Assembly: GCA_020633675.1 (NCBI GenBank)
Contig: JACKDE010000007.1
Location: 74,381-138,380 of the forward strand
Source of the DNA: Deferribacteres bacterium
GTDB lineage: Bacteria; Zhuqueibacterota; Zhuqueibacteria; Zhuqueibacterales; Geothermadaptataceae
Direction: 5' to 3'
DNA: 64,000 nucleotides
Of the stretch, positions 15,740-25,245 are shown one piece after another. A model generated the notes under the pieces. The model worked only from the letters and a program-made list of their open reading frames with translations, was not told the DNA's origin and did not search any database. The position numbers were made by a program, and so were the translations under genes. Within the stretch, counting starts at the first letter, position 1; the number at the start of each line of letters is the position of its first letter.

Positions 15740-17824
15740 TTAATGTTGCTGCTCGCGTGACTTTATGTATTCTTCAGTGATTTTTTCCTGAATATCGCGT
15801 GGTACTTCGTCGTAGTGCGAAAATTTGCGACGATGAATACCTTTGCCCTGGGTGAGCGAACGCAGCTTGGTGGAGTATTTGTACAATTCAGAAAGCGGCA
15901 CCTGGGCTTTAATCACCTGAAATGCGCCTTCGGCTTCCATGCCCTGTATTTTACCGCGACGGCTTGAAATATCACCCATCACATCACCCATGTATTCTTC
16001 CGGTACGCGAATCTCTACCTGATATACCGGCTCAAGCAAAACAGGCTTTGCCTCTCTGAAAAGCTTTTTAAAACCCATTGAAGAAGCGATTTTGAATGCC
16101 ATATCTGATGAATCGACGGAGTGGTAGCTGCCGTCATACAAGGTAACACGAATGTCGATCACCTTACAGCCTGATATAACGCCTTCTTGCATGGTTTCAC
16201 GGACTCCCTTTTCCACTGCAGGAATAAATTTGCCGGGAACAACACCGCCGACAATGGCATCGACAAATTCAAAGTCCTCGCCACGTGGTAACGGCTCCAC
16301 TTTTAAATGAACGTCGCCGTACTGGCCGCGACCGCCGGACTGCTTTTTATATTTGCTCTGGCCTTGAGCGGTGCCACGTATTGTCTCGCGATAAGGGATT
16401 TTGGGCTCGATCAAGTCAACTTCCACGCCGAAGCGATCCGCAAGGCGCTTGATCACAATGTCAAGATGCAGCTCTCCCTGGCCGGAAATGATTGTTTGGT
16501 GCAACTCTGGGTCAGCAACGAAAATGAATGTTGGATCTTCTTCATGAAGAGTGGCCAATCCGGTACTGATTTTATCCTCATCGCCTTTTGAACGCGGCAT
16601 CAAAGCAGCACGGATCACCGGATCCGGGAATTTGATAGCTGGCAGGGTGAGGTTGTCCGATTTTGTGCTCAGGGAGTTGCCAGTATGAGTGTGACGCAAT
16701 TTCACGGCAGCACCTAAATCGCCAGCGACCAACATGCCGATTTCGGTACGCTGTTTGCCATTCATTGTGTAAATCTGCCCGATTTTTTCACTCTCGTTTC
16801 GCGAAGCATTATGCACTTCGGTGCCAGCACTGAGCTTGCCAGAGTAGACTCGGAAAAAGCTCAATTCACCGAGATGTTGCTCAGACATAGTTTTAAAAAT
16901 TTGTGCGGTGAACGGCAAATCGCTTTTTGCCTGAATAGCTATTTTGCCGTCATCGTTGCCTTTCTGGGCTTCCAATGTTTTGCACTCAACAGGGTTGGGG
17001 CAAAACTCGGTTATGAAATCGAGCAGGGCATTGGCGCCTGTGGCATGTGCTGCTGAGCAGCACAAAACAGGCGAAAGTTTTCGCTTGATAATGCCACTTC
17101 GCAAACCTTTTCTGAACTCATCGTCAGACAGCTCGCCTTCTTCAAAAAACTTTTCAAGCAGTGCATCGTCGCATTCTGCAACCGCTTCGACCAGGGCTTC
17201 CCTTTGCGCATTCGCCAATTCCTGCAGTTCTGGTGGAATTGCGGAAGTGGTCTCTTTGCCCGCGCTATCATAGCTGAGCAATTTCATATTGATCAGATCA
17301 ATGATTTTATCAAAGCCTTCACCGGGATTCACTGCGATTTGCACAGGGATTGCACTGCTGCCAAACGAGCCTTGAAGCTTCTCGACTGTTTCGGTAAATG
17401 TGGCATGCTCTTTATCACACCTGTTGATCAAAAAAACGCGGGCCACTTGTTCGCTTTCTGCGATCGAATGCACTGATTCTGTACCGACCTCAACACCGCT
17501 GACAGCATTGATTAAAATAAGCGCTGTATCAGCGGCTCGCAGGGCACCATGGACTTCGCCGATGAAATCAGAGTAACCGGGGGTATCGATAATATTGATT
17601 TTATGTTCATTGTGAGCGCAGTGCAGGAGGGATGTTGAAATGGAGAATTTTCGCTCAATTTCATCGTGATGATAATCAGAGGTCGTTGTTCCATCATCGA
17701 TGCTGCCGATACGATTGATTTCACCGGCAGAGTAGAGCAAGGCGTCTGCAAGGGTTGTCTTGCCCACAGTCGCGTGGGAGCATAGAGCGACGTTGCGGAT
17801 GTTTTCGGTAGAATAGTCTTTCAA
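15740..17824 (-). CDS. EF-G paralogue (FusA2-like translational GTPase)
   Basis: 694 residues from a TTG start with an excellent GGGAGG 6 nt upstream. All five EF-G domains appear present, ending in YKYSTKLRSLTQGKGIHRRKFSHYDEVP. The G domain departs from canonical EF-G: P-loop SHATVGKTT (16-24) in place of GHxDxGKTT, DTPGYSDF (80-87) in place of DTPGHVDF so that the catalytic His is Tyr84, and NRCD (134-137) in place of NKxD. These are marks of the EF-G2/FusA2-like branch, which may have weak or uncoupled GTPase activity or special roles under stress. A canonical fusA is expected elsewhere in the genome. Confidence 0.9.
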   Translation of the reverse strand: MKDYSTENIRNVALCSHATVGKTTLADALLYSAGEINRIGSIDDGTTTSDYHHDEIERKFSISTSLLHCAHNEHKINIIDTPGYSDFIGEVHGALRAADTALILINAVSGVEVGTESVHSIAESEQVARVFLINRCDKEHATFTETVEKLQGSFGSSAIPVQIAVNPGEGFDKIIDLINMKLLSYDSAGKETTSAIPPELQELANAQREALVEAVAECDDALLEKFFEEGELSDDEFRKGLRSGIIKRKLSPVLCCSAAHATGANALLDFITEFCPNPVECKTLEAQKGNDDGKIAIQAKSDLPFTAQIFKTMSEQHLGELSFFRVYSGKLSAGTEVHNASRNESEKIGQIYTMNGKQRTEIGMLVAGDLGAAVKLRHTHTGNSLSTKSDNLTLPAIKFPDPVIRAALMPRSKGDEDKISTGLATLHEEDPTFIFVADPELHQTIISGQGELHLDIVIKRLADRFGVEVDLIEPKIPYRETIRGTAQGQSKYKKQSGGRGQYGDVHLKVEPLPRGEDFEFVDAIVGGVVPGKFIPAVEKGVRETMQEGVISGCKVIDIRVTLYDGSYHSVDSSDMAFKIASSMGFKKLFREAKPVLLEPVYQVEIRVPEEYMGDVMGDISSRRGKIQGMEAEGAFQVIKAQVPLSELYKYSTKLRSLTQGKGIHRRKFSHYDEVPRDIQEKITEEYIKSREQQH

Positions 17825-17842
17825 GGTAAACCTCCCGTAGTG

Positions 17843-19438
17843 TTAGGTTCTATTTATAGTGCCATTCGTACTTTCATTTGTTTCGTTCAGGCGTTTTCTC
17901 AATTCGCGTTTCAACACTTTTCCTGTCGCTGTGCGCGGCAGATCTTGCACAATATCAATTTCATCAGGACATTTATAGGGCGGCAATTGAGTCTGGCAAA
18001 AATTCTTGAGTTCACTGGCGTTAAGCGTATCATTTTGTGTTGGTACAACGTACGCACGGATGATCTCGCCATGCTTATTGTTTGGCACCGCAATAACAGC
18101 CGCCAGTTGCACATTTGCATGTGACGTCAGCACTTTCTCCACATCGATCGGCGAAATATGAAAGCCATCTTTCAAAATAATATCTGCTTTGCGATCGATC
18201 AAATAGAGATAGCCATCGACATCCATCAGGCCCATATCACCAGTCAAAAACCAGCCATTTTTTATTGATGCATCTAGAGCACTTTCGGCGCCCAGGTATG
18301 CGCGCAATAGCGATTTGCTGCGCAAACCGATTTCACCGATTCCCATGGGGGATTGAGGCTGATATTTTTCATCCAGAATTGCCAATTCAATATCAGGCAA
18401 AGGCAGGCCTACACTACCACGACGCCGTTCCCGATAGATGCGGCTGCAGGACACCAGCGGTGAGCATTCTGTCACACCGTATCCTTCGAGAATGGTGAGA
18501 TTGTATTTTTCCAGAAACAGATCATAGGTGCCATCTTTCAGCAAAGCGCCGCTTGCCAGGCACACACGCACGCTTTTCAACGCTTCCAGACTTGGTGAAC
18601 GCCGTGCAATCTCGTCAAATACACCCGGTACAGCCAGCAAATAGGTAATACGATGTTTTGCAATGGAGTCAATGATTTGATCGATATCGAGCTTGCTGTG
18701 CAATACAATTGTTGCTCCAGCTGCCAATGGTACATTCATTGTGACCAACTGCCCAAAAGGGTGGAAAAGCGGCAATACAGCCATCACCATATCCATATCG
18801 GAAATGAGCAAAGTCTCCCATAAGCTTCGCAAGGTGCAGGAAAGATTTTCATGGGTAAAAACGGCACCTTTGGTTGCTTCGGATGTTCCAGCCGTGTAAA
18901 AGACCAATGCATCATCATCTTTTTTCAAAGCGGGATACCGTACAGCTCCAGCAACGCTCCCGGGTGAAAAACGCTGATAAAAATTGAGATTATCGGCGCT
19001 ACCTGCCTGATCGATGATAAAAGTCTTTGGTGATGATGATGAATCTTTGGTTGCCGATGCCAATAAGGTTGTAAACTGGTGCCACACGAAAACAACGTCG
19101 GTTTGAGATTCCTGCAACATTTGCGACAGGTCGTCAGCATTAAGCATGATATTGACGGGCAAAATGCGCACGGCATTTTTAAGCAGCGCAAAGTAGAGTA
19201 TGCTAAGCTCAAGAATGTTGGGCAGGATCAATGCAACAGTTTTACCCTTTTGCAGGCCAAGGCTGAACAAAACCCGCGCACATGAATCGACATGGGCTGA
19301 AAACTGCCGATAGGAGAGAGGTTGATCTTTGAAAATAAAAGCAGGCTTATCCGGATAGGATTCCGTGCTTTTTCCCAGATAATCAATCAGAGACTTGTAT
19401 TTTATTTCTGCAAGCTGAGTAGTGTCGATTTGGTCCAT
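17843..19438 (-). CDS. acyl-CoA synthetase / AMP-dependent ligase
   Basis: About 531 residues from the ATG at 19438 (an in-frame TTG lies 6 nt earlier; neither has a clear Shine-Dalgarno sequence). It is a full-length ANL-superfamily enzyme: P-loop-like YTAGTSEATKGAVFTH, adenine-binding YGVTECSP, the hinge-region motif TGDMGLMDVDGYLYLIDRKADIILKDG, and the C-terminal catalytic lysine in PRTATGKVLKREL. It activates a carboxylate, probably a medium- or long-chain fatty acid, as the acyl-adenylate and then the CoA thioester. Its stop is 18 nt before the EF-G paralogue start on the same strand, so the two could be co-transcribed, though no functional link is obvious. Confidence 0.9.
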   Translation of the reverse strand: MDQIDTTQLAEIKYKSLIDYLGKSTESYPDKPAFIFKDQPLSYRQFSAHVDSCARVLFSLGLQKGKTVALILPNILELSILYFALLKNAVRILPVNIMLNADDLSQMLQESQTDVVFVWHQFTTLLASATKDSSSSPKTFIIDQAGSADNLNFYQRFSPGSVAGAVRYPALKKDDDALVFYTAGTSEATKGAVFTHENLSCTLRSLWETLLISDMDMVMAVLPLFHPFGQLVTMNVPLAAGATIVLHSKLDIDQIIDSIAKHRITYLLAVPGVFDEIARRSPSLEALKSVRVCLASGALLKDGTYDLFLEKYNLTILEGYGVTECSPLVSCSRIYRERRRGSVGLPLPDIELAILDEKYQPQSPMGIGEIGLRSKSLLRAYLGAESALDASIKNGWFLTGDMGLMDVDGYLYLIDRKADIILKDGFHISPIDVEKVLTSHANVQLAAVIAVPNNKHGEIIRAYVVPTQNDTLNASELKNFCQTQLPPYKCPDEIDIVQDLPRTATGKVLKRELRKRLNETNESTNGTINRT

Positions 19439-19580
19439 AAACAAAAAGAGAGCTTTAGTAGCTCCCGAAAACGGTGTATAACATCAATCCAGCAACATCA
19501 TCAATGACTCAAAAATGCTTGGAACTGAATGATAACAATTGCGCATCTTGCGCGGGCAAAATAAAACCCCCATTTTCATT

Positions 19581-19928
19581 TTAATTCGCTTCCATCGCTT
19601 TGGCTGCGCCTTCTGCAGTCGTAAAAATCTGGAAAATAGTGTTGAGCTTGGTCATCACCATGATGCTTTCCATGTTTTCATTAATCGCTGCGAGACACAA
19701 CTCACCGTCGCGATTTTTCACAGACGTTAGAGCGGAAATCAGGATGCCGAGGCCTGTACTGTTCATGCGCGTTACCTTTTCCAGGTCGATCACGATCTTC
19801 AGAACTTTGTCATCGAGCAATCTATAAATTTCATTTTTTATATCATCAGATGTCGGCGGACCACCCATGAGTTTACCACTTAACGAAACAACCGCTACGT
19901 TACCGATCATTCTTGTATTGATCTTCAT
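19581..19928 (-). CDS. STAS-domain anti-anti-sigma factor (SpoIIAA/RsbV-like)
   Basis: A 115-residue single STAS domain. The phosphorylation-site motif is MNSTGLG with Ser57 as the likely target, preceded by VIDLEKVTR. The start has a strong GGGAGGA about 7 nt upstream. In partner-switching systems an HPK-like kinase phosphorylates this serine and a PP2C phosphatase removes the phosphate, so controlling a sigma factor or an effector. Neither kinase nor phosphatase is encoded nearby, so the partner is elsewhere. 229 nt of empty sequence separate it from the AlaX-like gene. Confidence 0.9.
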   Translation of the reverse strand: MKINTRMIGNVAVVSLSGKLMGGPPTSDDIKNEIYRLLDDKVLKIVIDLEKVTRMNSTGLGILISALTSVKNRDGELCLAAINENMESIMVMTKLNTIFQIFTTAEGAAKAMEAN

Positions 19929-20157
19929 CTGAATCCTCCCGGCCCGGTAATATATTTGTTGAAAAAACCTATGTTTAATAGCTTCGATATTAATGCAAAC
20001 GGCCTAAAAAGTCAAGAAAATAATGACTCGTAGATACGAAAGATTGGAGCATTTTGAAACATGCAAAAAAATTCCAGCTGGCGGTCACAACTCCTAAGGA
20101 TTGCCAGTTTCATGCTGCGAATATGCCCCGTTTCAACGCTAAATTGTGATCAATCTA

Positions 20158-20595
20158 TTAGCCTTCGACACGAAATCTGATCCGAATAATGCCGGCATCT
20201 TTCTGTTCGTGGCTTAGAATATGAAAGCGACCAACATTTGCAGTATACGAAACATGTGGGCCGGCACATGGTTGTGCATCAAAATTGCCAATTTTGTAGA
20301 TGCGGATGGTTTCTGCATCTGCTGGTACTTTCCATAAATCATAATCCCTGGCTTCGCTACGCTGAAGAAAAAAGCTACTGACTATATGGTTTTTGGAAAG
20401 TTCATCATTCACCAACTGCTCTATTTTCTTTATATCCACTTCTGCCAATTGCTGCTCCGGCAGGTAATCGCATTTGGTCTTTTTGTCGCCGAGATGCAGT
20501 TCAATGTTGCGCGGTGCACCATAATGGATGCGCATGACAGCTGACAAGACATGTTCGGCAGTGTGCATTCTGGCCCTTTTAGTACTCTCGCTCAT
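20158..20595 (-). CDS. alanyl-tRNA editing protein, AlaX-like
   Basis: A 145-residue protein matching the second additional domain of threonyl/alanyl-tRNA synthetases. The zinc-binding motifs are HTAEH (11-15) and the paired CAGPH near residue 114. This length fits the short AlaX type, which lacks the synthetase and deacylates mischarged Ser- or Gly-tRNA(Ala) in trans. CGGGAAAA precedes the ATG. It is monocistronic and divergent from aceE. Confidence 0.85.
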   Translation of the reverse strand: MSESTKRARMHTAEHVLSAVMRIHYGAPRNIELHLGDKKTKCDYLPEQQLAEVDIKKIEQLVNDELSKNHIVSSFFLQRSEARDYDLWKVPADAETIRIYKIGNFDAQPCAGPHVSYTANVGRFHILSHEQKDAGIIRIRFRVEG

Positions 20596-20947
20596 TCATT
20601 TTCCCGAGTATTGGTTTAGGTTGATTTGCAGACATAGAAAAAACACAATTTAGTAATGTTTCCTTTATAAGGCAACAAAGTCCTTTTACGCTGCTCGCTT
20701 TTGGGATGGACAGAACATTTTCTGTTTATTATCACACAGTCCCCTTGCGCTCGCTGATAATGAAATAGTGCTGGTTTGGCAAAATTGCATCAACGATTAT
20801 GCTGAAATAACAGTATATTGACAAATTTCTTGTGAAGTTTCGATATTGTTTTAAATTATTATGTTTTGTCTTTTTGCCGTATTCTCATACCAAAATTGCA
20901 AATACTCGGTAAATACCACCTAAATATATTCGGAGCGAAACAGGACT
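20596..20947. other. divergent intergenic region with the pyruvate dehydrogenase promoter
   Basis: 352 bases between the AlaX-like gene (-) and aceE (+), with no credible gene. It becomes AT-rich from about 20805. A candidate sigma-70 promoter is listed separately. No transcription-factor palindrome stood out. Confidence 0.5.
20818..20849 (+). promoter_or_regulatory. candidate promoter for the aceE operon
   Basis: A perfect TTGACA (20818-20823) is followed by GATATT at 18 bp (20842-20847) or TATTGT at 20 bp (20844-20849), within AT-rich DNA about 100 nt upstream of aceE. The -35 box is good and the -10 box is poor. Confidence 0.35.
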
Positions 20948-23641
20948 ATGAGTCAATCAAATGACACAAAAAAATATGCATCTTCAAATGGCGAACTTGA
21001 AACAATTGAAACGCAAGAGTGGCTTGAATCGCTTGACTATGTACTGCAGAGCAGCGGCAGCGATCGCGTTAAGCAATTGTTGCGCAAATTGCAGGACCAC
21101 GCCTTCCAAGCTGGTGTTGTGTTGCCGTTTTCTGCAAATACGCCATATATCAATACGATTCCAGCCAATCAGCAACCACGCTTTCCCGGAAACCGGGAAA
21201 TTGAGCGCCGCATTAAAAGTATCATTCGCTGGAACGCCATGGCAATGGTGGTTCGTGCCAATAAGGAAAGCAGCGGTATTGGAGGCCACATTTCTACATA
21301 TGCCTCAGTTGCTACGCTTTTTGAGATCGGCTTCAACCATTTCTTCCGCGCCCGTAAGCCTGGATTTAGCGGAGATATGATTTATTTTCAGGGCCACGCT
21401 TCCCCCGGTGTGTATGCGCGAGCCTACCTTGAAGGCCGTTTGACCAAGAACCATCTTGAGAATTTTCGCAATGAACTCGCGGAAAGCGGCGGGCTTTCGT
21501 CCTATCCGCACCCGTGGCTGATGCCCGATTTCTGGCAGTTCCCGACAGTTTCTATGGGATTAGGCCCAATTACAGCTATTTACCAGGCGCGCTTTAACCA
21601 GTACTTAGAAGATCGCGGTTTAAAAGAAAAGAATGGCGAGAAAGTGTGGGCATTTCTCGGCGATGGAGAAACTGACGAGCCGGAAGCTTTGGGCGCGATT
21701 TCGCTCGCAGCCCGAGAACAGCTCGACAACCTGGTGTTTGTCGTAAATTGCAATATGCAGCGGCTCGACGGTCCTGTGCGCGGTAATGGCAAAATCATGC
21801 AGGAACTGGAACGCTCGTTCCGTGGTGCCGGCTGGAATGTCATTAAAGTCGTTTGGGGGGAAGACTGGGATGCGATCTTTGAAAAAGACAAAAATGGCAA
21901 GCTGCAAGATCGCATGATGGAAGTGGTTGACGGCTGGTATCAAAAATACTCTGTAGAAAGTGGTGCTTTTATCCGAAAGCACCTGCTCAATGGAGATCCG
22001 GAATTGCTCGATTTATTCAAGCACATTACCGACGAAGAATTGCGCAAAATGCGACGTGGCGGCCACGATCCTGAAAAGGTGTACTCCGCCTATAAAGCTG
22101 CTATGGAGCACACTGGCTCACCAACAGTGATCCTGGCAAAAACCGTAAAGGGTTATGGCTTAGGCGAAAGCGGAGAAGGCAAGAATATTACCCACCAACA
22201 GAAAAAGCTGAATTTTGAAGAATTGCGTGAGTTTCGCACCCGCTTTGGCATCCCGATTTCAGATGAAGACGTAGCAGAAGCACCTTTTTATAAACCAGCT
22301 GAAGACAGTCCGGAAATGCGCTACTTGCGCGAACGCAGGCAGGCACTTGGCGGTTATGTTCCTTCGCGGGCAGCGCTGGCGGAACCCATTAAAGCACCGG
22401 CTGAGTCACTCTTTTCGGAATTTCAGGAAGGCACGAGTGAACGTGAAGTTTCAACAACCATGGCTTTCGTACGCATTTTGTCCAAGCTGCTAAAAGACAA
22501 GGAGCTTGGCAAATTAGTCGTCCCAATCGTTCCGGATGAAGCTCGCACCTTTGGTATGGAGGCGTTGTTCCGTCAGGTCGGTATATACTCTCACCTTGGT
22601 CAGCTTTACGAGCCAGTCGATTCAGACAGTTTACTCTACTACAAAGAAGCCAAAAACGGGCAGATTCTTGAAGAAGGGATTACTGAAGCAGGTTCGATGT
22701 CATCGTTTATCGCTGCTGGCACTGCCTATTCAACGCACGGCATCAACACCATTCCATTCTTTATTTTCTACTCAATGTTCGGCATGCAACGGGTAGGCGA
22801 TCTGGTTTGGGCTGCTGGCGATATGCGCTGCCGTGGCTTTATGCTCGGCGCGACTGCCGGCCGCACAACCCTTAACGGCGAGGGATTGCAGCATCAGGAT
22901 GGCAACAGCCTGCTGCTTACCTATCCCGTGCCCAACCTGATGTCTTACGATCCTGCTTTTGCATATGAGTTGGCGATTATCATTCGCGAAGGCATCAAGC
23001 GCATGTACGTTGATCAGGAGAGTATCTTCTACTATATCACTTTGATGAACGAAAATTACCCGATGCCGGCTATGCCAAAAGGCTGCGAATCTGGTGTGCT
23101 CAAGGGGATGTATCTCTTTCAAAAATCTTATAAAAAGAGCGCCAAAGCGCGAGCTAATTTATTTGGCAGCGGTACGATCATGAACCAGGTTCTGCAGGCC
23201 GGGCAAATCCTCGAGGAAAAGTACGGCGTTGCTGCCGATATCTGGAGTATCACCAGCTACAAAGCGCTCCACCAGGATGGCAACGATGCAGAGCGGTACA
23301 ATATGCTTAATCCCGAAAAGAAACCACAAGTACCGTATGTTTCGGAGTGCCTGAAAGGCGCAGAAGGTGTCTTCGTTGCTGCCAGTGATTATGTCAAAGC
23401 CTTGCCAAACTCCATCGCGCGGTGGTTCCCTAAAACGCCTGTGGTTTTGGGAACAGATGGCTTCGGACGAAGCGACAGCCGTGATGCTTTGCGTGACTTT
23501 TTTGAAGTCGACACCAAAACGATTGTTTACTCGACACTGGTCGCATTGCACCGTGATAAGAAGGTCGATGCAAAAACGCTCAAAGAAGCGGCAAAAGACC
23601 TGGGTATCAAACCGAACAAGCCAAATCCACTGTACGCTTAA
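20948..23641 (+). CDS. aceE: pyruvate dehydrogenase E1 component, homodimeric type
   Basis: 897 residues, the usual size of the homodimeric AceE found in gammaproteobacteria and some other phyla rather than the alpha2beta2 form. It decarboxylates pyruvate on thiamine diphosphate and acetylates the lipoyl group of E2. The TPP/Mg motif GDGETDEPEALG (about 238-249) is followed by VFVVNCNMQRLDGPV. Other AceE marks are SSGIGGHISTYAS, YFQGHASPGVYARAYLEGR and HGINTIPFFIFYSMFG. It is first in the aceE-aceF-lpd operon, 173 nt before aceF. Confidence 0.96.
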   Translation: MSQSNDTKKYASSNGELETIETQEWLESLDYVLQSSGSDRVKQLLRKLQDHAFQAGVVLPFSANTPYINTIPANQQPRFPGNREIERRIKSIIRWNAMAMVVRANKESSGIGGHISTYASVATLFEIGFNHFFRARKPGFSGDMIYFQGHASPGVYARAYLEGRLTKNHLENFRNELAESGGLSSYPHPWLMPDFWQFPTVSMGLGPITAIYQARFNQYLEDRGLKEKNGEKVWAFLGDGETDEPEALGAISLAAREQLDNLVFVVNCNMQRLDGPVRGNGKIMQELERSFRGAGWNVIKVVWGEDWDAIFEKDKNGKLQDRMMEVVDGWYQKYSVESGAFIRKHLLNGDPELLDLFKHITDEELRKMRRGGHDPEKVYSAYKAAMEHTGSPTVILAKTVKGYGLGESGEGKNITHQQKKLNFEELREFRTRFGIPISDEDVAEAPFYKPAEDSPEMRYLRERRQALGGYVPSRAALAEPIKAPAESLFSEFQEGTSEREVSTTMAFVRILSKLLKDKELGKLVVPIVPDEARTFGMEALFRQVGIYSHLGQLYEPVDSDSLLYYKEAKNGQILEEGITEAGSMSSFIAAGTAYSTHGINTIPFFIFYSMFGMQRVGDLVWAAGDMRCRGFMLGATAGRTTLNGEGLQHQDGNSLLLTYPVPNLMSYDPAFAYELAIIIREGIKRMYVDQESIFYYITLMNENYPMPAMPKGCESGVLKGMYLFQKSYKKSAKARANLFGSGTIMNQVLQAGQILEEKYGVAADIWSITSYKALHQDGNDAERYNMLNPEKKPQVPYVSECLKGAEGVFVAASDYVKALPNSIARWFPKTPVVLGTDGFGRSDSRDALRDFFEVDTKTIVYSTLVALHRDKKVDAKTLKEAAKDLGIKPNKPNPLYA

Positions 23642-23814
23642 TCGAACACTAAACACGTTTTTTAAGGATGCAGTTTGCAGCCCTGCCTTTTTCGAAAGCT
23701 TGGTTTTTGCGGCTCTGCATCGTATTAAAGCAAATATGACGCTTCGCCAACAGCCTTGAGCCAACCAAGAAGCGCTAACAGAATCTTTCCTGATTTGAAG
23801 GAGGGCCTACCAGC

Positions 23815-25158
23815 ATGATTCAAGAATTTCGATTGCCAGATTTGGGAGAAAATATCGAAGGGGGCGATGTTGTGCAAATCCATGTTGGCAAAGGAGATAA
23901 AGTTGAAGAAGAACAGATACTTTTAGAGGTAGAAACTGACAAGGCTACCATCGAAGTGCCATCGCCATTTCAGGGCATTGTTAAGGATGTCCACATCAAT
24001 GCTGGGCAGCAGGCGCAAGTTGGTCAGCTTATTTTGACGATAGATAGCGAAGGCAGCAGCGATGCCCGGCCTGCTGAAAAAGAAGAATCACCTAAAGAGA
24101 AACCTGCCCCGGAAAAGTCTGAGCCAGCGCAAGTTGAGAGCGCAACCAAAGAAAACAAGCCTGGTGAAGCTCCATCTACTGCACAACCAGCTTCGCCAGC
24201 CAAACCTTCCGCTCCTGCAGCGCCAGTATCGGATCGTCCGAAAATGATTGCGCCTGCATCACCGACCGTGCGTCGGTTCGCTCGAGAAATTGGTGTGGAT
24301 ATACATGCCGTGCCAGGCACTGGTCCGGGTGGCAGAATTTCAAGCGAAGATGTCAAGCGCTACTCCCGCGACCTGAACTCGCGGCGCACCCAAAGTAGCG
24401 GAGCTGGGGTCACCATCGGCCAATTTGCCCCGCCAATGCCGGATTTTTCGAAATGGGGCGATGTCGAAAAAGAGAGCATGAGCAATATTCGCAAGTCTAC
24501 GGCGGCTTCGATGGCGCAAGCCTGGAACACCATTCCGCATGTGACGCAGCATGACAAAGCCGACATTACAGAGCTGGAAAAACTGCGCAAAAGCTTTGCT
24601 TCACGTGCTGAAGAACAAGGCGCCAAACTCACAGTGACGGCGATTTTAATCAAAATTGCGGCTGCTGCATTAAAACGATTCCCAAATTTTAACACCAGTA
24701 TTGATGTCGGCAACAACGAGATCATTTTTAAAAAATTCTATCACATCGGTGTTGCTGTCGATACAGAGCGTGGCCTGTTGGTGCCCGTTGTTCGCAACGC
24801 TGATCGCAAAAACATGATCGAACTGGCCGCTGAGGTTGGCGAGCTTGCACAAAAGGCGCGTAATAAAAAGCTTAGCCTTGAGGAAATGCAGGGCGGGACC
24901 TTTACGATCACCAATCTTGGCGGGATCGGCGGTACTTCTTTCACGCCGATTGTTAACTGGCCGGAAGTCGCCATTCTTGGTGTCTCGCGCACCCAAAATG
25001 AGCCGACAATCGTCGATGATAAACTCGAAAGTCGTATGATGCTACCTTTGTCGCTTTCTTACGACCATCGCATCATCGATGGCGCGGATGCGGCACGGTT
25101 CCTGCGTTGGATCTGCACTGCACTGGAGCAGCCCTTTATGATAGCCCTGGAAGGCTAA
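23815..25158 (+). CDS. aceF: dihydrolipoamide acetyltransferase (E2 of pyruvate dehydrogenase)
   Basis: 447 residues with AAGGAGG well placed upstream of the ATG. There is one lipoyl domain (1-80) with the lipoylated Lys43 in ETDKATIEV. An Ala/Pro/Glu-rich flexible linker (about 85-140) follows, then a peripheral-subunit-binding domain (about 143-182, SPTVRRFAREIGVD...GPGGRI), a second linker and the acetyltransferase domain. The catalytic DHRIIDG motif has His near 418 and Asp near 422. Having one lipoyl domain, rather than the three of E. coli, is common. The position between aceE and lpd fixes its role in the pyruvate complex. Confidence 0.96.
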   Translation: MIQEFRLPDLGENIEGGDVVQIHVGKGDKVEEEQILLEVETDKATIEVPSPFQGIVKDVHINAGQQAQVGQLILTIDSEGSSDARPAEKEESPKEKPAPEKSEPAQVESATKENKPGEAPSTAQPASPAKPSAPAAPVSDRPKMIAPASPTVRRFAREIGVDIHAVPGTGPGGRISSEDVKRYSRDLNSRRTQSSGAGVTIGQFAPPMPDFSKWGDVEKESMSNIRKSTAASMAQAWNTIPHVTQHDKADITELEKLRKSFASRAEEQGAKLTVTAILIKIAAAALKRFPNFNTSIDVGNNEIIFKKFYHIGVAVDTERGLLVPVVRNADRKNMIELAAEVGELAQKARNKKLSLEEMQGGTFTITNLGGIGGTSFTPIVNWPEVAILGVSRTQNEPTIVDDKLESRMMLPLSLSYDHRIIDGADAARFLRWICTALEQPFMIALEG

Positions 25159-25245
25159 TTCAAATTTGAAGCACCAAATGTGCATTGCGTACGAAAATTC
25201 GTGCATGGTTCGCCCTGCACTTTGGAAAATAGCGAGGATAATAGC

